Of a stretch of 64,000 bases of DNA, positions 10,150 through 21,179 are shown piece by piece. Origin of the DNA: Diogma glabrata. Taxonomy: Eukaryota > Arthropoda > Insecta > Diptera > Cylindrotomidae. Position 1 is the first letter of the stretch, and each line of letters begins with the position of its first letter. The notes beneath the pieces were generated by a model. The model had not been told where the DNA came from. It ran no database searches and saw only the letters and a list, made by a program, of their open reading frames with translations. Position numbers and translations under genes: made by a program. The stretch is taken from positions 100,414,915 through 100,478,914 of the forward strand of contig OY856188.1 of the NCBI GenBank assembly GCA_963693315.1, given 5' to 3'.

Positions 10150-10965
10150 CTAATGACACCAAAAGCTAATAAAGCATTCCTTGAACGGAAGCCAATAAAT
10201 AGCCGAATAATTACAGCTCGATTTCAATAAAAAATCAGAAATACAACCATTATACAGTGCTACGCACCTACTGAAGAAGCAGATGACACAAAAAAAGAGG
10301 AATTCTGTGAACAACTACAAGCAACATTAGCTAGCGTACTAGAATGACATCAAAATAGTACAAGGTGCTTTCAATGACAAAATTGGAACCGATAACATCG
10401 GAATGGAATCAGTCATCGGCAAATGTGCACTAGAATCAATATTGATTGACAAGTAACAATAATAGAGATAGGGTCATCGATTGTTGAGTCACAAACCAGC
10501 TATTCATAGGAAGTAGTAAATTCCCACACAAGAACATACACAAACACATTTAGAATTCACCGGATGAGATAACCAAGAACCAAATCGAACATGTATTGGT
10601 TAGTTAGAAGTTTCTATCCTCCATACAAAATGTCAGAACAAAACGAGGTGTATGTCTGCACCACAGCGACCATCAACTGGTAATTGTAACATTCAATATC
10701 AAACCAGCCGCTATGAAACATAACAACCAGTTAAAGCGGAAGAAATTTAACACAAACAGATTAAGTGATGAGAACACAAATTGCATCTTCAAAGAATCGC
10801 ACCAGTCACAGAACGAAACAACCAGTATATATCAAAAGTGGGATCGAATTGAAACAGCCTACGTAAAAACTGCAACAAATGTGCTCGAATACCAAGACAA
10901 GTCCTGAAAACCATGGATACGTGATGATACCTGGAATAAAATCGAAGAGCATCGTGACCACCTTA
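10150..10965 (+). pseudogene. RTE/CFDP2-like LINE, APE endonuclease region and linker
   Basis: Conceptual reading gives, with frame changes, PINSRIITARFQ (10190), NTTIIQCYAPTEEADDTKKE (10240), a DFNAK-type region degraded at 10370, an ITKNQIEH-like HV segment (10570-10595), QNVRTKRG (10630), and an open stretch 10713-10907 starting MKHNNQLKRKKFNTNRL. This order is that of the AP endonuclease domain followed by the linker before the reverse transcriptase in RTE-type LINEs, often mis-annotated as craniofacial development protein 2-like. Stops are frequent. The reverse transcriptase is absent at this point because an unrelated LINE fragment follows on the other strand. Confidence 0.75.
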
Positions 10966-10969
10966 TCAT

Positions 10970-11350
10970 CAATAATTCGTGACATCTTCAAATATTCTAT
11001 TAAATTGTAGTTAACATATTTTTCAAACATTTTAGCCTAAACCGACAGAATTGCAATTGGTCTATAATTGTTAGGGTCTATCTTACTGCCTTTCTTAGAT
11101 ATGGGTTGAACGCTGGCGAACTTCCAAGAATTGGGAAATATTAGGGTTTTGTAAGATAAATATAAAATTTTTGTTAAAATTGGAGGTAGCTGCCTAGCAA
11201 AGTTTTCAAGAATGAGGGGTGGAATAGCGTTGTAGCCAGTGGATTTGTTGATATTGATAGAAAGAAGCATATCCGTACAATATTGCAATGAAAAATAATT
11301 GGTTTTATTTTCGTCTCAACTGGGGAAATGGGTGTAGCAGAAATGGGGAG
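10970..11350 (-). pseudogene. Jockey-like LINE reverse-transcriptase fragment
   Basis: Minus-strand frame 11037-11288 reads SININKSTGYNAIPP, then a helix, FPNSWKFASVQPISKKGSK and DPNNYRPIAILSV. It continues past one stop as KMFEKYVNYNLIEYL (~10980). This is the N-terminal fingers region of Jockey/CR1-type reverse transcriptases. The palm with the catalytic aspartates is missing. The piece lies between two plus-strand parts of an RTE element and may be inserted into it. Confidence 0.75.
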
Positions 11351-11439
11351 GTTCAACTATGTTTGAGTTTTCTGCGAAAATATGATCCAAAAGAGCCGCC
11401 TTCTCTTTCGAGTTACTCAAAACATGGAAGCATAATTAA

Positions 11440-11720
11440 GCAAACCAACTACGTGTGTTAGTGACCAAATGCTTAAGACGATTGATCAAATACGCCAGGT
11501 CTGATGCAATCAGTAACGAGGAACTTCTACGACAAATAAAGCAAATAGACATTGAGCCCGAAATAAGTAAGAGGAAATGGAGATGGATAGGACACACACT
11601 GAGAAAACCAGCCGAAGATGTTACAAGGATGTCCCTAGACTGGAATCCACAAGGCAAAAGAAAGGTGCGAAGACCAGCAAATGAGTTAGAAGAAATCGAG
11701 CATGGTCCTAAATGAATAGA
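11440..11720 (+). pseudogene. RTE-type LINE, C-terminal end after the reverse transcriptase
   Basis: Open frame 11455-11715 with KCLRRLIKY, ISNEELLRQIKQ, KRKWRWIGHTLRK and WNPQGKRKVRRPA, the conserved region downstream of the RT domain in RTE/CFDP2-like elements. It lies on the same strand as, and in the expected order after, the endonuclease part at 10150-10965, so both probably come from one decayed element with the middle deleted or replaced. Confidence 0.75.
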
Positions 11721-13747
11721 GCATGCTCCTAAATGGATATGAAGGATAAAAAAAACATGAAATATCATGAAAAACAGCAAACACAAAACCATATATAACC
11801 GGTGTACCATCAGTGAATTTTGATGAACAGTTATCAGGAATAAAATCTATAGCAGTCGTTCAGATTCAGCAGGCGTCTTAGCATAATAGAAGCCTTATAT
11901 TCTGCGGTATAGAAACTCTAATAAAATAAGCGTCCCAAAAAGACAGTTCTATCAAGAAATATTGTAACAAAATGAGTTGAACATTTCTGAAATTCTTGTG
12001 CGTTGATTGCACAAGCTGACGTTGATCGCTGACAATAAAAAGATATTCTAAAAGATAAATATATATCATTAAATTTTGGAGATTTTTGTGAGCAATTAAG
12101 CTCAAGTAAGTCAAAAAAATAATTAGAGTTTTTAAAATTGATTGTTATGGTTGAGTACTAAATGATTAGTGGACCAAGTGAACTAATACAGTATTGAACA
12201 TCGAATATCAGACATCATAGCAACATTAGAACTAAAGCCATACAAATTCATTATTAATCACATTTTTTTTACTTTCGTGGTTGACATCGCGGTACATCTA
12301 AAGTGTTCTACTTAAATCCTCAGCAAAATAAATTTAAAACATCTCTAACAGTTGCTATAAAGTTATCGTAAACCAAATCTTAATTCCAATTTAATGTAAA
12401 CAAAACTACCCTATCTCAAAATATCAAAATACTTAAGTAACACTTTCAGTTGATAACATTCCGATCTAGACTCAAAATAGCTTTTAACTGTTCTTATATC
12501 ATATCTATTGTAAGATAAATATAATTCAAAATATGCAGATATTTAAATGATCCCAAAATTCTTGTATACATAAATGTCGAATTAAATAACTTAAACCTAA
12601 ACAATATGCATTTTAAAGCACTTAATCAAATCTGTATGTTAATCTTTTATTACATGTAACTAGATCTCCAACAAAATAACAAACTTCTTCTAACAATTCA
12701 GCCTATGTCCCCAAAAAACTTGTAATTGTATATCCATGTATTCATTATCATAAATGAATATGATTATTATTATTATTATATTAAAGAAATCTCAATTTTT
12801 TAATGATCTGGATTATCTTTTTCTATACAAAATTAATATAAAAAAATAATTTAACAAAAATATTTTTGAAGATCAGACGGTATCAAATTATGGTAGAAAT
12901 TTACCACTCCTATTGCAATAAAATTTTTATTTAAATAGTTTTATAAAGCAAGACAATATAAATTTTAGTTCAGAATAGATATATTTATAAAATATGAAAT
13001 AAACAAAATTTCTACTTTTTTTTCGATTCGAAATCGAATGAATGTTATATAACATGTTTAATCCACCCGCACCGCCATATCACAAACGACTAGAAACTGA
13101 TCAAAATAAGTTATTCTTACTAATGGATTTCGATTACAGTTTATATATTTTATTATTATTATATTGAAAGAAACGAAAAGACAAAAAATAAAAAAAAAAT
13201 ATAATTTTAATATTTATCTAAATGGATTATTTGAATTTCCATTTTGAAAATAATATAAATTTAAAATAAAAAAAAACACAAATCTTGAACGACCAACTTT
13301 AATTTGTTTATAACCTTTAAGAAACTACAAACATTTTTTAAGATGTATTTTTTTATTGATAGATAGTTAAGAGTAAGTAGAATTATTTAACAATATGACT
13401 TCTTGAGTGTTGATTTTTTTTTATCTTTAGAAGGTAGAGTTAATGAGAGGACAAATATTGAAGGAATTTGAAGTATTCCTATAGTTTTGGATGAAATTCC
13501 AATTTGCATTATAATAACAAGGAGAAGAGCTGAAACGTAAAATTTGTTTGGATTAACAGAATTAATAGTGTGGATAATTTGAAAAAAAAAAAAGGTTATA
13601 GGCTGATAACTATAAGCCATATAAAAAAATAGGTTGTGGACTTGATAGCGTAAGGGGTTTAAAGGTTTTGCAGTCTATAAATGATCTTGTCTTGCCACCA
13701 TTTGTGTACACCAAAAATATGTGAATTAAAAAATGCGTGTGTTTAAT
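11721..13747. other. AT-rich spacer
   Basis: No gene or dated insertion recognised. There are small ATT runs near 12757-12780 and 13150. Confidence 0.6.
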
Positions 13748-15055
13748 GAAAAATTTTAAATTGTTTAATAATTAATTTGAGAACAATGTGGTCCGAAAGA
13801 TTTCTGGAACTTTAAACTCAGTTCAAATTTAAAATAAAATTGGAAAAGAACGGATCACTACTTGATAAAAACGTTCTTAATAATTAACTGAGCTACCAGC
13901 TTATCCAAAAAACACACAGCAAACTTTTTGCTTACACTGTTAAAAATAGTAAGAAACAAAATTTTTAAAGATGGCGTTGAAACCGTAGGTCAAGCCTTTT
14001 TTGAATTTTTTTATTTTACAATATGAAAGTTTCAGCCTAACCGCAAAATATTTCAAAATTAAACAGAAAGAGATTGTTTTTGTTCTAAAGAAATTAATTT
14101 TGAAAAATGGGCATCTCACGTCAAAGATTTTAATTGTAAAATTAAAATTTTTGACTTGAGGTGATCATCTTTAAAAATTAATATCTTTAGAACAAAAACA
14201 ATCTACTTCTTAATATTTTGGCATGTTTTAGGAGAAAATTGGACCTTATTAGTTAGCGATATCTTGAACCATTTTTTAAACATTTTTATCAGTGTAAGCA
14301 ATAAATTTACTGTGTATATTTTTCGATATACTATTTTTTATCTTATCAATCCACATAAGACGGTTGATATCAGGTGACCCTCTTCTTTTCTCTTGCAATT
14401 TGGTTTCTAGGCTACCCTGAGTTTGAATTTCCAGAAATCTTTCGGGCGACCCTGTTTTTAAACGAAACACTTTAAACTTTTTGTAAAAATCATATTTCTT
14501 ATTTCACCTACACTACTTGTTTAACTAAGCATTAAATCGATCAAAAATGATTGGATTTCATTCAGCGTTGGTCGTGCAGACACGAATTTCATCTAAAACA
14601 AAATTTTTGGACCTGAGTGAGATGCATCTTTAAAAATTAATTCCTTAAAACAAAAAAACTCTATCGTTAAATTTCCCCATGTTTTAGGGTAAGGCTAGAT
14701 TGAACTCTAATATTGTGAGAAAAAAACTCAACAAAAGCTTGACCTACGGAATCAACGCCATTTGGAAAAAATTGATATCATAAATTTTTTAACAGTGTGT
14801 ACTAAAAGATTACTTGTACTTTTTTCAATAGACAAATCAATTACCTTTCCAAGCAGTACAAAGTTCTCATGCAATTTGATTTTAAATTTTTCTTGAGTTT
14901 AAATTTCCAAAAATCTTTCAGATCACGCTGTTCTCAAATTCAACAGTTTAAAGTTTTTACTACTTACTACTTCTACGTAAAGTATGAAATCGATCACAAA
15001 TAATCCGGTTCAAATTTCGACGTTTTAAGGCGTCCAGAATACGAATTGTACAATC
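13748..15055. repeat. Cluster of three ~450-bp repeat units (one inverted, two direct)
   Basis: Unit 1 (13748-14130) is the reverse complement of unit 3 (14600-~14965); for example AATTTGAGAAC (13774) answers GTTCTCAAATT (14930), and GGCGTTGAAACCGTAGGTCAAGC (13974) answers its mirror near 14745. Unit 2 (14135-14590) repeats unit 3 in direct orientation (AAATCTTTCGGG… near 14433 and AAATCTTTCAGA… near 14912). CACTGTTAAAAA-like ends recur at 13936 and 14797. This is best explained as nested copies of a foldback MITE. Confidence 0.7.
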
Positions 15056-16167
15056 AATAGTGAACTTATTAAAATTTTGTATTTTGAATGAAATTCAGAG
15101 AGGGATTGTCATCAAAAGCTTTACATCTATCTACATTAAGGCAAAAGAAATATAAAAAAGGCAGTCTTGAGGATTGCCGACAGAAGTGTAAACTTAAATC
15201 TGTGAAATAGCTGTGTTTTTTGTATCTTCCAATTATCGTAGGATTGCAAATTAAAATTTCAGAATTTTTAAATTAAAATCATTAAAATTATTCTGGGTTT
15301 CACATCATCTATCAGCATTCCAAGCAACTATTATATAAATTACTTCGGTCTGAAAGAGCTAAGTTTTACATTCATGAGCCAAAATTGAAATTCTTAATTC
15401 TCTTTACTGGCGTTTCTCGACGTTTTAGGACCTACTGGTTCTAAAAAAATGTATGTCTGTCGCCGGCCGGCCGTCACAACCGACGAAATCTAGAAAACAG
15501 CTGAAGGGATTATTTTGAATTTTAAAAATAGGTACACTCAAAGGTAAGAGCCGAAAGAACGATGTGTTCGATAACTGTACCGGAAAATTGTCAAAAAAAT
15601 CGTCAAGTGTGTCAAAACAAGGAAGTTTGCATATTTTTTGCTTGAAAAACATTCATTTTAAGTGATAATGCGTAGGAACAAAGAATGTGGACAAATCTGG
15701 ATGATCGGGATTGGTATGTGAGATCAAAAACTAGATTATTATAAATTTGTAAATAAATAGATGATTATAAATTTGTCAAAAAAATGTTGTCAAGTGTGTC
15801 AAAAGAAAGATTTTTATTTATTATTTACCCAATTTTTTGGACAAAGATAAAATTAATTATTTGTGATGAATGATTTTCATATATTTTTTAGAAAAAAATA
15901 AAATTAGTTATTTGTATGAAATGAAATGTATAATGAACATGAAATTATTATTATTGAGAATTAAATTGCATTATAAGTTTGTCAAAAAAATGATTTCATT
16001 TATTTTGGTGATGGGCGTCTATGATATTTGTGTATATCATAGATCTGATCTAACTAGGATTCAGTATACTGTCGACTATCGTTTTTTTATTTATACTCTG
16101 AAACATAAGTTAAATGAAAAAACGATTACAAGCAATAGATCATGAACACTTGGTTCTTTTTATTGTC

Positions 16168-16213
16168 TTTTCAGATATTTCGGGGATTTCATGTCCCCCT
16201 CCTCAGTGTTCTA
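16168..16213 (-). ncRNA. Hammerhead-like motif, left arm
   Basis: Minus-strand mirror: CTGAGGA at 16206-16200, GAAA at 16181-16178. Helix II is slightly longer here because the fifth base is G (a G·U pair) where the right arm has T. Confidence 0.45.
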
Positions 16214-16310
16214 TAATTATGAAAAAATTATTTTGTATTATTTAAGATAAGATTAAAATTGACACAAAACACGTTTTGTTAAATAATACAAAATAATTTT
16301 TTCATAATTA

Positions 16311-16356
16311 TAGAACACTGAGGAGGGGTACATGAAATCCCCGAAATATCTGAAAA
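16311..16356 (+). ncRNA. Hammerhead-like motif, right arm
   Basis: CTGAGGA at 16318-16324, helix II GGGG (16325-16328) with CCCC (16339-16342), GAAA at 16343-16346, then TATC and TGAAAAG. The GAAATAT(T/C) end matches the Penelope motif at 6423. Only two adjacent helix I pairs (CA/TG) are obvious, so folding support is weaker. Confidence 0.45.
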
Positions 16357-16491
16357 GACAATAAAAAGAACCAAGTGTTCATGATCTATTGCTTGTAATC
16401 GTTTTTTCATTTAACTTATGTTTCAGAGTAAAAATAAAAAACGATAGTCGACAGTATACTGATTTCATTTATTTTTTTAGATAATTTTTTG

Positions 16492-16989
16492 GAAATAGTA
16501 CATTATGACGTAAGGGCCTGAAGCTAAGGATTTTGGACGTATGTGAAGTTTGCGAATCGAGGCGCTAGCCGAGATTTGCACTCACATTAAGTCCAAAATG
16601 GCTTACGTCCGTGCATCATATACTATTTTTTATTCGCTGCAAGCAACATATTTAAAAAAAAATTGTTTAATATATATCAAAATTAAAAATTTTATAAATT
16701 TTGAAATAAAAATATGTTGAGCAAGTAACCTTTGACCAAAATATTTGTGATTTCTAGTCAAACAAATCGTATTACTATGACAACAAGAGATATTTTAATT
16801 GGATTATGAAATTTTGAATTGAACGGTTGCTTTGATAAAAATTTCTATTTTTTATAGAATTTAAACAAATACAAATGTTTTTTGCTTTTTTGGACGTTAC
16901 TATGACAACAAAATATATGGTTAAAAAGTGATACTTTAAGGCCACAAATCACAGGAATAAAGTAACACTTTAATATGTAGGCGAATAAA
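16492..16989 (+). mobile_element. Hairpin-plus-core MITE family 'C', copy 1
   Basis: First part (16492-16625) is one long imperfect hairpin from AATAGTACATTATGACGTAAG to CTTACGTCCGTGCATCATATACTATT with CGGCTAGCGCC-type bases at the tip. Second part (16626-16989) is a ~365-bp core bounded by inverted TTTTTTATTCGC. Repeat B copy 3 (~61105) lacks it, so it is an insertion. Related copies: 36385-36888, 41335-41640, 42810-43470. Confidence 0.7.
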
Positions 16990-17029
16990 AAAAAATTAGG
17001 TGTTTGTTACGTAAATATAATTGAACATG

Positions 17030-17650
17030 GAAATTTTTGAATTCGTTATAGTTTTTGAAATATTTTTGGAATTTTGAAAAAGTTTCAATTTTTGATTTTG
17101 TAAGCATTTTTGGAATATTTTTATATAAGTTTTATAATTTTGGAAAAAGTTTCAATTTTTGATATTGTTATAATTTTTGCAATATTTTTAGAATTTTGGA
17201 AAAAGTTTGAATTTTTGAATTTTTAAGGATTTTTGGAATATTATTAGAATATAGAAAAAGTTTAAATTTTTGATTTTATTCTAATTTTTCTTTTTGGAAT
17301 ATTTTTAGAATTTTGAAAGAAAATAGAATTTTTGAATTTTATATATATTTTTAGAATTTTGAAAAAAGTTTCGATTTTTGATTTTGTAAGAATTTTTGAA
17401 ATATTTTTAGAATTTTGAAAATTTAAAATGTTTTGGTTTTATTATAATTTTGGAAGAAGATACAATTTTTGGTTTTGTTATAATTTTTGCAATTTTTCGA
17501 ATTTTTGAAAAAAGTTTTAATCTTTGATTTTGTAATAATTTTTGAAATATTATTAGAATTTTGTTTGCAATAAGTTTGAATTTTTGATTTTATTTAATTT
17601 TTACAATATTTTTGGAATTTTGAAAGAAATACGAATTTGTGATTTTGAAA
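17030..17650 (+). repeat. Minisatellite portion of repeat B
   Basis: Degenerate ~50-65-bp tandem units built from AATTTTTGGAATATTTTTAG, AATTTTGAAAAAGTTT and CAATTTTTGATTTTGT. Equivalent arrays are at 27640-28250 and 61140-61310 with different copy numbers. Confidence 0.8.
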
Positions 17651-17965
17651 TATTTTCTCGAAACGCCAAATGAAGAGGTTTTTGAGTAGTTTGCTGATTG
17701 TATCATTTTTCCACTAAATTATGTTAATTTATGATCTGCTATAATTTTCCGACAACGTATTAATGTTTCGTGTTAGTTTACATATCTAAACAGAGATAAA
17801 AATACATGTGCTTTAACAAAAAATTATGTTTGATATACATCGCTGACCAAAACTAAAAACCATGTCCTCATAAAAATTTTTTGCCGAAAACTATATCAAA
17901 ATCCTTAACCCAGACCGAAGCCTTGATATCTTGATATCAGAGCTTCAGATTTCAGCCCCTCAATA

Positions 17966-18059
17966 TTTTTATATTTAAAATAATCAAAACATATCATATA
18001 ACAAATTTGCGTCTATCCACACCTTAGAAAGCATGTTGTTGTGGGACCTTGTTTTTAAA
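17966..18059. other. Short AT-rich spacer
   Basis: Nothing recognised between repeat B copy 1 and the tandem array. Confidence 0.5.
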
Positions 18060-18890
18060 AGGGTTCTTTTTATGTGTTCCCATACAAGGTTGTACAATTG
18101 GTCCAGTAATGGTCCATTACTGGCAGCCAGTAATGCAGCAATGGGTGAGTACTGGCAACCACGACTGGGCCATTAACATAATTTTACTGGATGATAACTT
18201 CGGACAATAAATGGTTGCCATTCTTGGGCCATATACTGGCAACCATGACTGGGCCGTTAAAAAAAAATACATTATTATCATATGTTAATTTAAATAAATT
18301 AAATAGAAACTAATTTAAAATAAAATAAAAATGACGGAAAAAATTCAAAACTCCCTATACAACTGGTTCTGATGCAAGAATGGCTGAGTAATGGCAAACA
18401 CCGCCCTGACTCCGCCATTAAAAAAATATAAAATAATATTTTTTATACATAAATTTAAATAACTAATAAATTATTTACAAAATAATTAAAATAAAATAGA
18501 AATGAAAATAAATTAAAACATATACCAACCTTTTCTATATTACCATAGTCTTTCAACCGACAAGGCGATAACTAAGCTATATGTGAAATTTTTCAAACTA
18601 TGTATTTCTAAAAGGGATAATACTCTAGTGAAATTTAAAAAAAAATGACATAGATCAGCAAATTGATGGCTACAGTACATGGCCCAATAACAATAGCCAA
18701 GCAATATTTACCATTCATGGGCCAGTGCTTGGCCATTCAAAGGCAACAATATACATGGCTATTTTCTGTAAACCATAGATCGGCCGATGATTGGTTCTAG
18801 TATTGGCCCAGTAACAATAGCCAAATACTGTTAACCATTAATGGACCAGTGCTTGGCCGTATGTCAATGTCTGGTAAAACCTACTTGGGT
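18060..18890 (+). repeat. Variable tandem repeat element built on CTGGCAACCATGACTGGGCC
   Basis: 18080-18260 and 18640-18860 are irregular arrays of a ~25-35-bp motif containing ACTGG, GGCCATTAA and AATAGCCAA, flanking an AT-rich middle. A core block GGATAATACTCTAGTGAAA (~18616) is shared with 6683. It looks like a non-autonomous element with internal minisatellites at both ends. Confidence 0.6.
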
Positions 18891-19013
18891 TGTTGTGACA
18901 CAAATTGTAATATCTACTACCAAACGCATTATGTTTTAAAAAAATATCGTGTCAGCATCAAAGAATATTCCATAACTAAGACTAAGGGATGCTATCGTTG
19001 ATTGAAAAAGTTT

Positions 19014-19135
19014 CATCCGCCAGCACTCCTAAGATATCACTTTGGCTAGTGATATCTCACTGCTATTGCCAGTGGTAAACGATAACTCAAATTAACTGAT
19101 CCGCCAATAGCAGGGACTAAAGTACGCGGGGCTGT
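19014..19135 (+). repeat. Dispersed ~120-bp repeat with TGATATC/GCTATTGCCAG, copy 1
   Basis: The order ATCCGCCAGCA, CTAAGATAT, TAGTGATATC, CACTGCTATTGCCAG, AGCAGGGACT and AGTACG is found in reverse complement at 35842-35960. It is self-complementary in places (GATATC blocks, GATCCGCC at both ends), so a small MITE is likely. Confidence 0.65.
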
Positions 19136-19793
19136 CATACCCATAGATCAACAATTTTAAATTTTACAAATCTTCCTGCGGAAAGCTAAGCATTAAATTC
19201 ATTGGTATTAGTGCATTTTTATTTTTTACCGCTTGCAAATCACTATCGACTAAGTTCCACCATTTTTAATTAGTTTATTCATCATGATTGCCATCTATGT
19301 TTATTAATACATAAGCTATGCTTCTTTGTATAGTATTTTCATAATTCCGTCTCTTAATTTTGAGCTTTAAAACGATATAATCTTTCATGAATGATATCAA
19401 CTTTTTTCACTTAATTTTAGAAACATGTATTACATAATATTGCAAACCAACAACATTTTTGGTGTAGATGATAAAATTTGTAGTAAAAATAATATTTTCA
19501 GATTATACTTTCATTTTTCAATTTCATAAGAAATATGTTCAACAAAAAACATTGAAATAAGCAAACTAACCGTATAAAACGATAATTAAATAAAAACCAA
19601 ATTAAATAATTATCCGCATTTAGGCGAAATCCCTTAAGATAATAATAAGGGCCCTGAGGTGCAGTTTTTGAAAAAAGAAAATTATCCAGCTACCTTTGGG
19701 CTGGTGTACACAACAACTTCCCAAGTTTTCATATTGATCGGATGAATGGTGTATTAATGCACAAAGTACAAACAGACATACTTTCAATTTTAT

Positions 19794-20032
<239 letters not shown>

Positions 20033-21179
20033 AGCTAACACAATAGGTGGATTTTAGCTTAAATATAGGTCGATATTATCTGTACAAAATTTTAGTGAAC
20101 ATTCTCATTTAACCTAAATTTATGTATAATAAAAGGTTAAATTTAACCTAAGTGTCGTACTTTTTCCATAAAAATATTGGTTAAATTTTCATGTAATTTT
20201 TATGTAATATGCTGGCTAATATGTGATTAAGTTTAACTATAATTTAACCAAATTTTAAGTTAAATAAGTGCAAATGGTATGTTATATTTTAGCTAATTAT
20301 TAGTTAAATTTAACTTGTTTGTTACACATGCAAACCAAAAAATGTAAGCTTCGAAATGTATGCCCCTCATGATCACATAAGCTTACTTTATAGTATACTA
20401 CAAACTGTTATTATATTTTCAATAATTAATGTTTTTTATCGAATACCGAAAAGAAAATTGAAAATTAAAGTATTCAGTTTATAAAAAAATAAATATTTAA
20501 TTGTATTTTTAAGGGTTGTTCTCATTATTTTTCCAGTTTTTGTTTTATGTATAAACAAGATCGAACCTTTCTTTATACATGAACATTTAAATCCATTCAA
20601 AAATACGCTCCAAAGAATGTATAAAAATGTTTATTTGAAGTCGGTTTTAAAATTGTCATAAAAACCTATTTTGTCCTTAAATGCATTAGTTTGGGAGATA
20701 GATAATATCGTATCCATAATTCCTAGCCATAAAATTATTTATCTGTTATTTAAGTTAAATTTTGTCAGGTGTTTCATGAAATTACTTAAATTTAACCTAA
20801 ATTTTTTCACGTATTTTATTTAATACATGTAAATTATCTAGCTATTAAGTGGAAAATTGATCATATAATTCTTATCTAGAATACATTTAATAGCTACAAT
20901 ATCTGACTTTGGCAGAGTAAATTCATGTATATTTCATGTAACAGCTGAATACAAAACTAAGCAAGTACAAATTATATGTAATTTTACTGTACCAAAGTCA
21001 GATATTGTAGTTATTACATGTTTTTTTCATGAGAATTACATGTAATTGAACCATCTATTTTTCTTTAACCGTACTTTATTATCGGACTGTCATTCTACCA
21101 TAAAAAAAGCTAAAAAATAATATTATAGGAAACAAAGTTTTTTAAAAAATGAATGAAAAAGCCTTCTTCTTAACCTTAT

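Larger units (their letters stand above)
16007..16460. mobile_element. Inverted (palindromic) Penelope-type 3' fragment with 15-bp TSD
   Basis: Arms 16061-16244 and 16280-16462 are mirror images around a 35-base loop. Flanks 15992-16006 and 16461-16475 are identical (GATTTCATTTATTTT), and the uninterrupted version exists at about 61070, so this is a true insertion. Each arm carries a hammerhead-like core reading outward. No protein remains. The head-to-head layout and the motif mirror the pair at 4236-6536 but the sequence is otherwise different, so this is a second Penelope-like family. Confidence 0.7.
15343..17965 (+). repeat. Long dispersed repeat 'B', copy 1 (interrupted by two insertions)
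   Basis: Ordered blocks shared with 27101-28490 and 60321-61312: TCGGTCTGAAAG, TTCTCGACGTTTTAGGACC, ATGTATGTCTGTC…GGCCGGCCGTCACAACCGA, TTCGATAACTGTACCGGAA, GTCAAGTGTGTCAAAA repeated, GATCGGGATTGGTATGTGAGA, then a long AATTTTTGGAATATTTTT-type minisatellite, a TTCTCGAAACGC block and a closing CAGAGCTTCAGATTTCAG block. No protein is encoded. Insertions at 16007-16460 and ~16492-16989 split it. No TIR or LTR is apparent, so the class is unknown; a Helitron- or satellite-bearing non-autonomous element are options. Confidence 0.8.

Noticed and set aside
15870..16145. 91-codon plus-strand frame over the Penelope palindrome and repeat B
   Set aside because: It crosses an insertion boundary and a target-site duplication.
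18060..18890. CRISPR-like array
   Set aside because: Repeats are irregular and degenerate, with no constant spacer length, in a eukaryotic setting.
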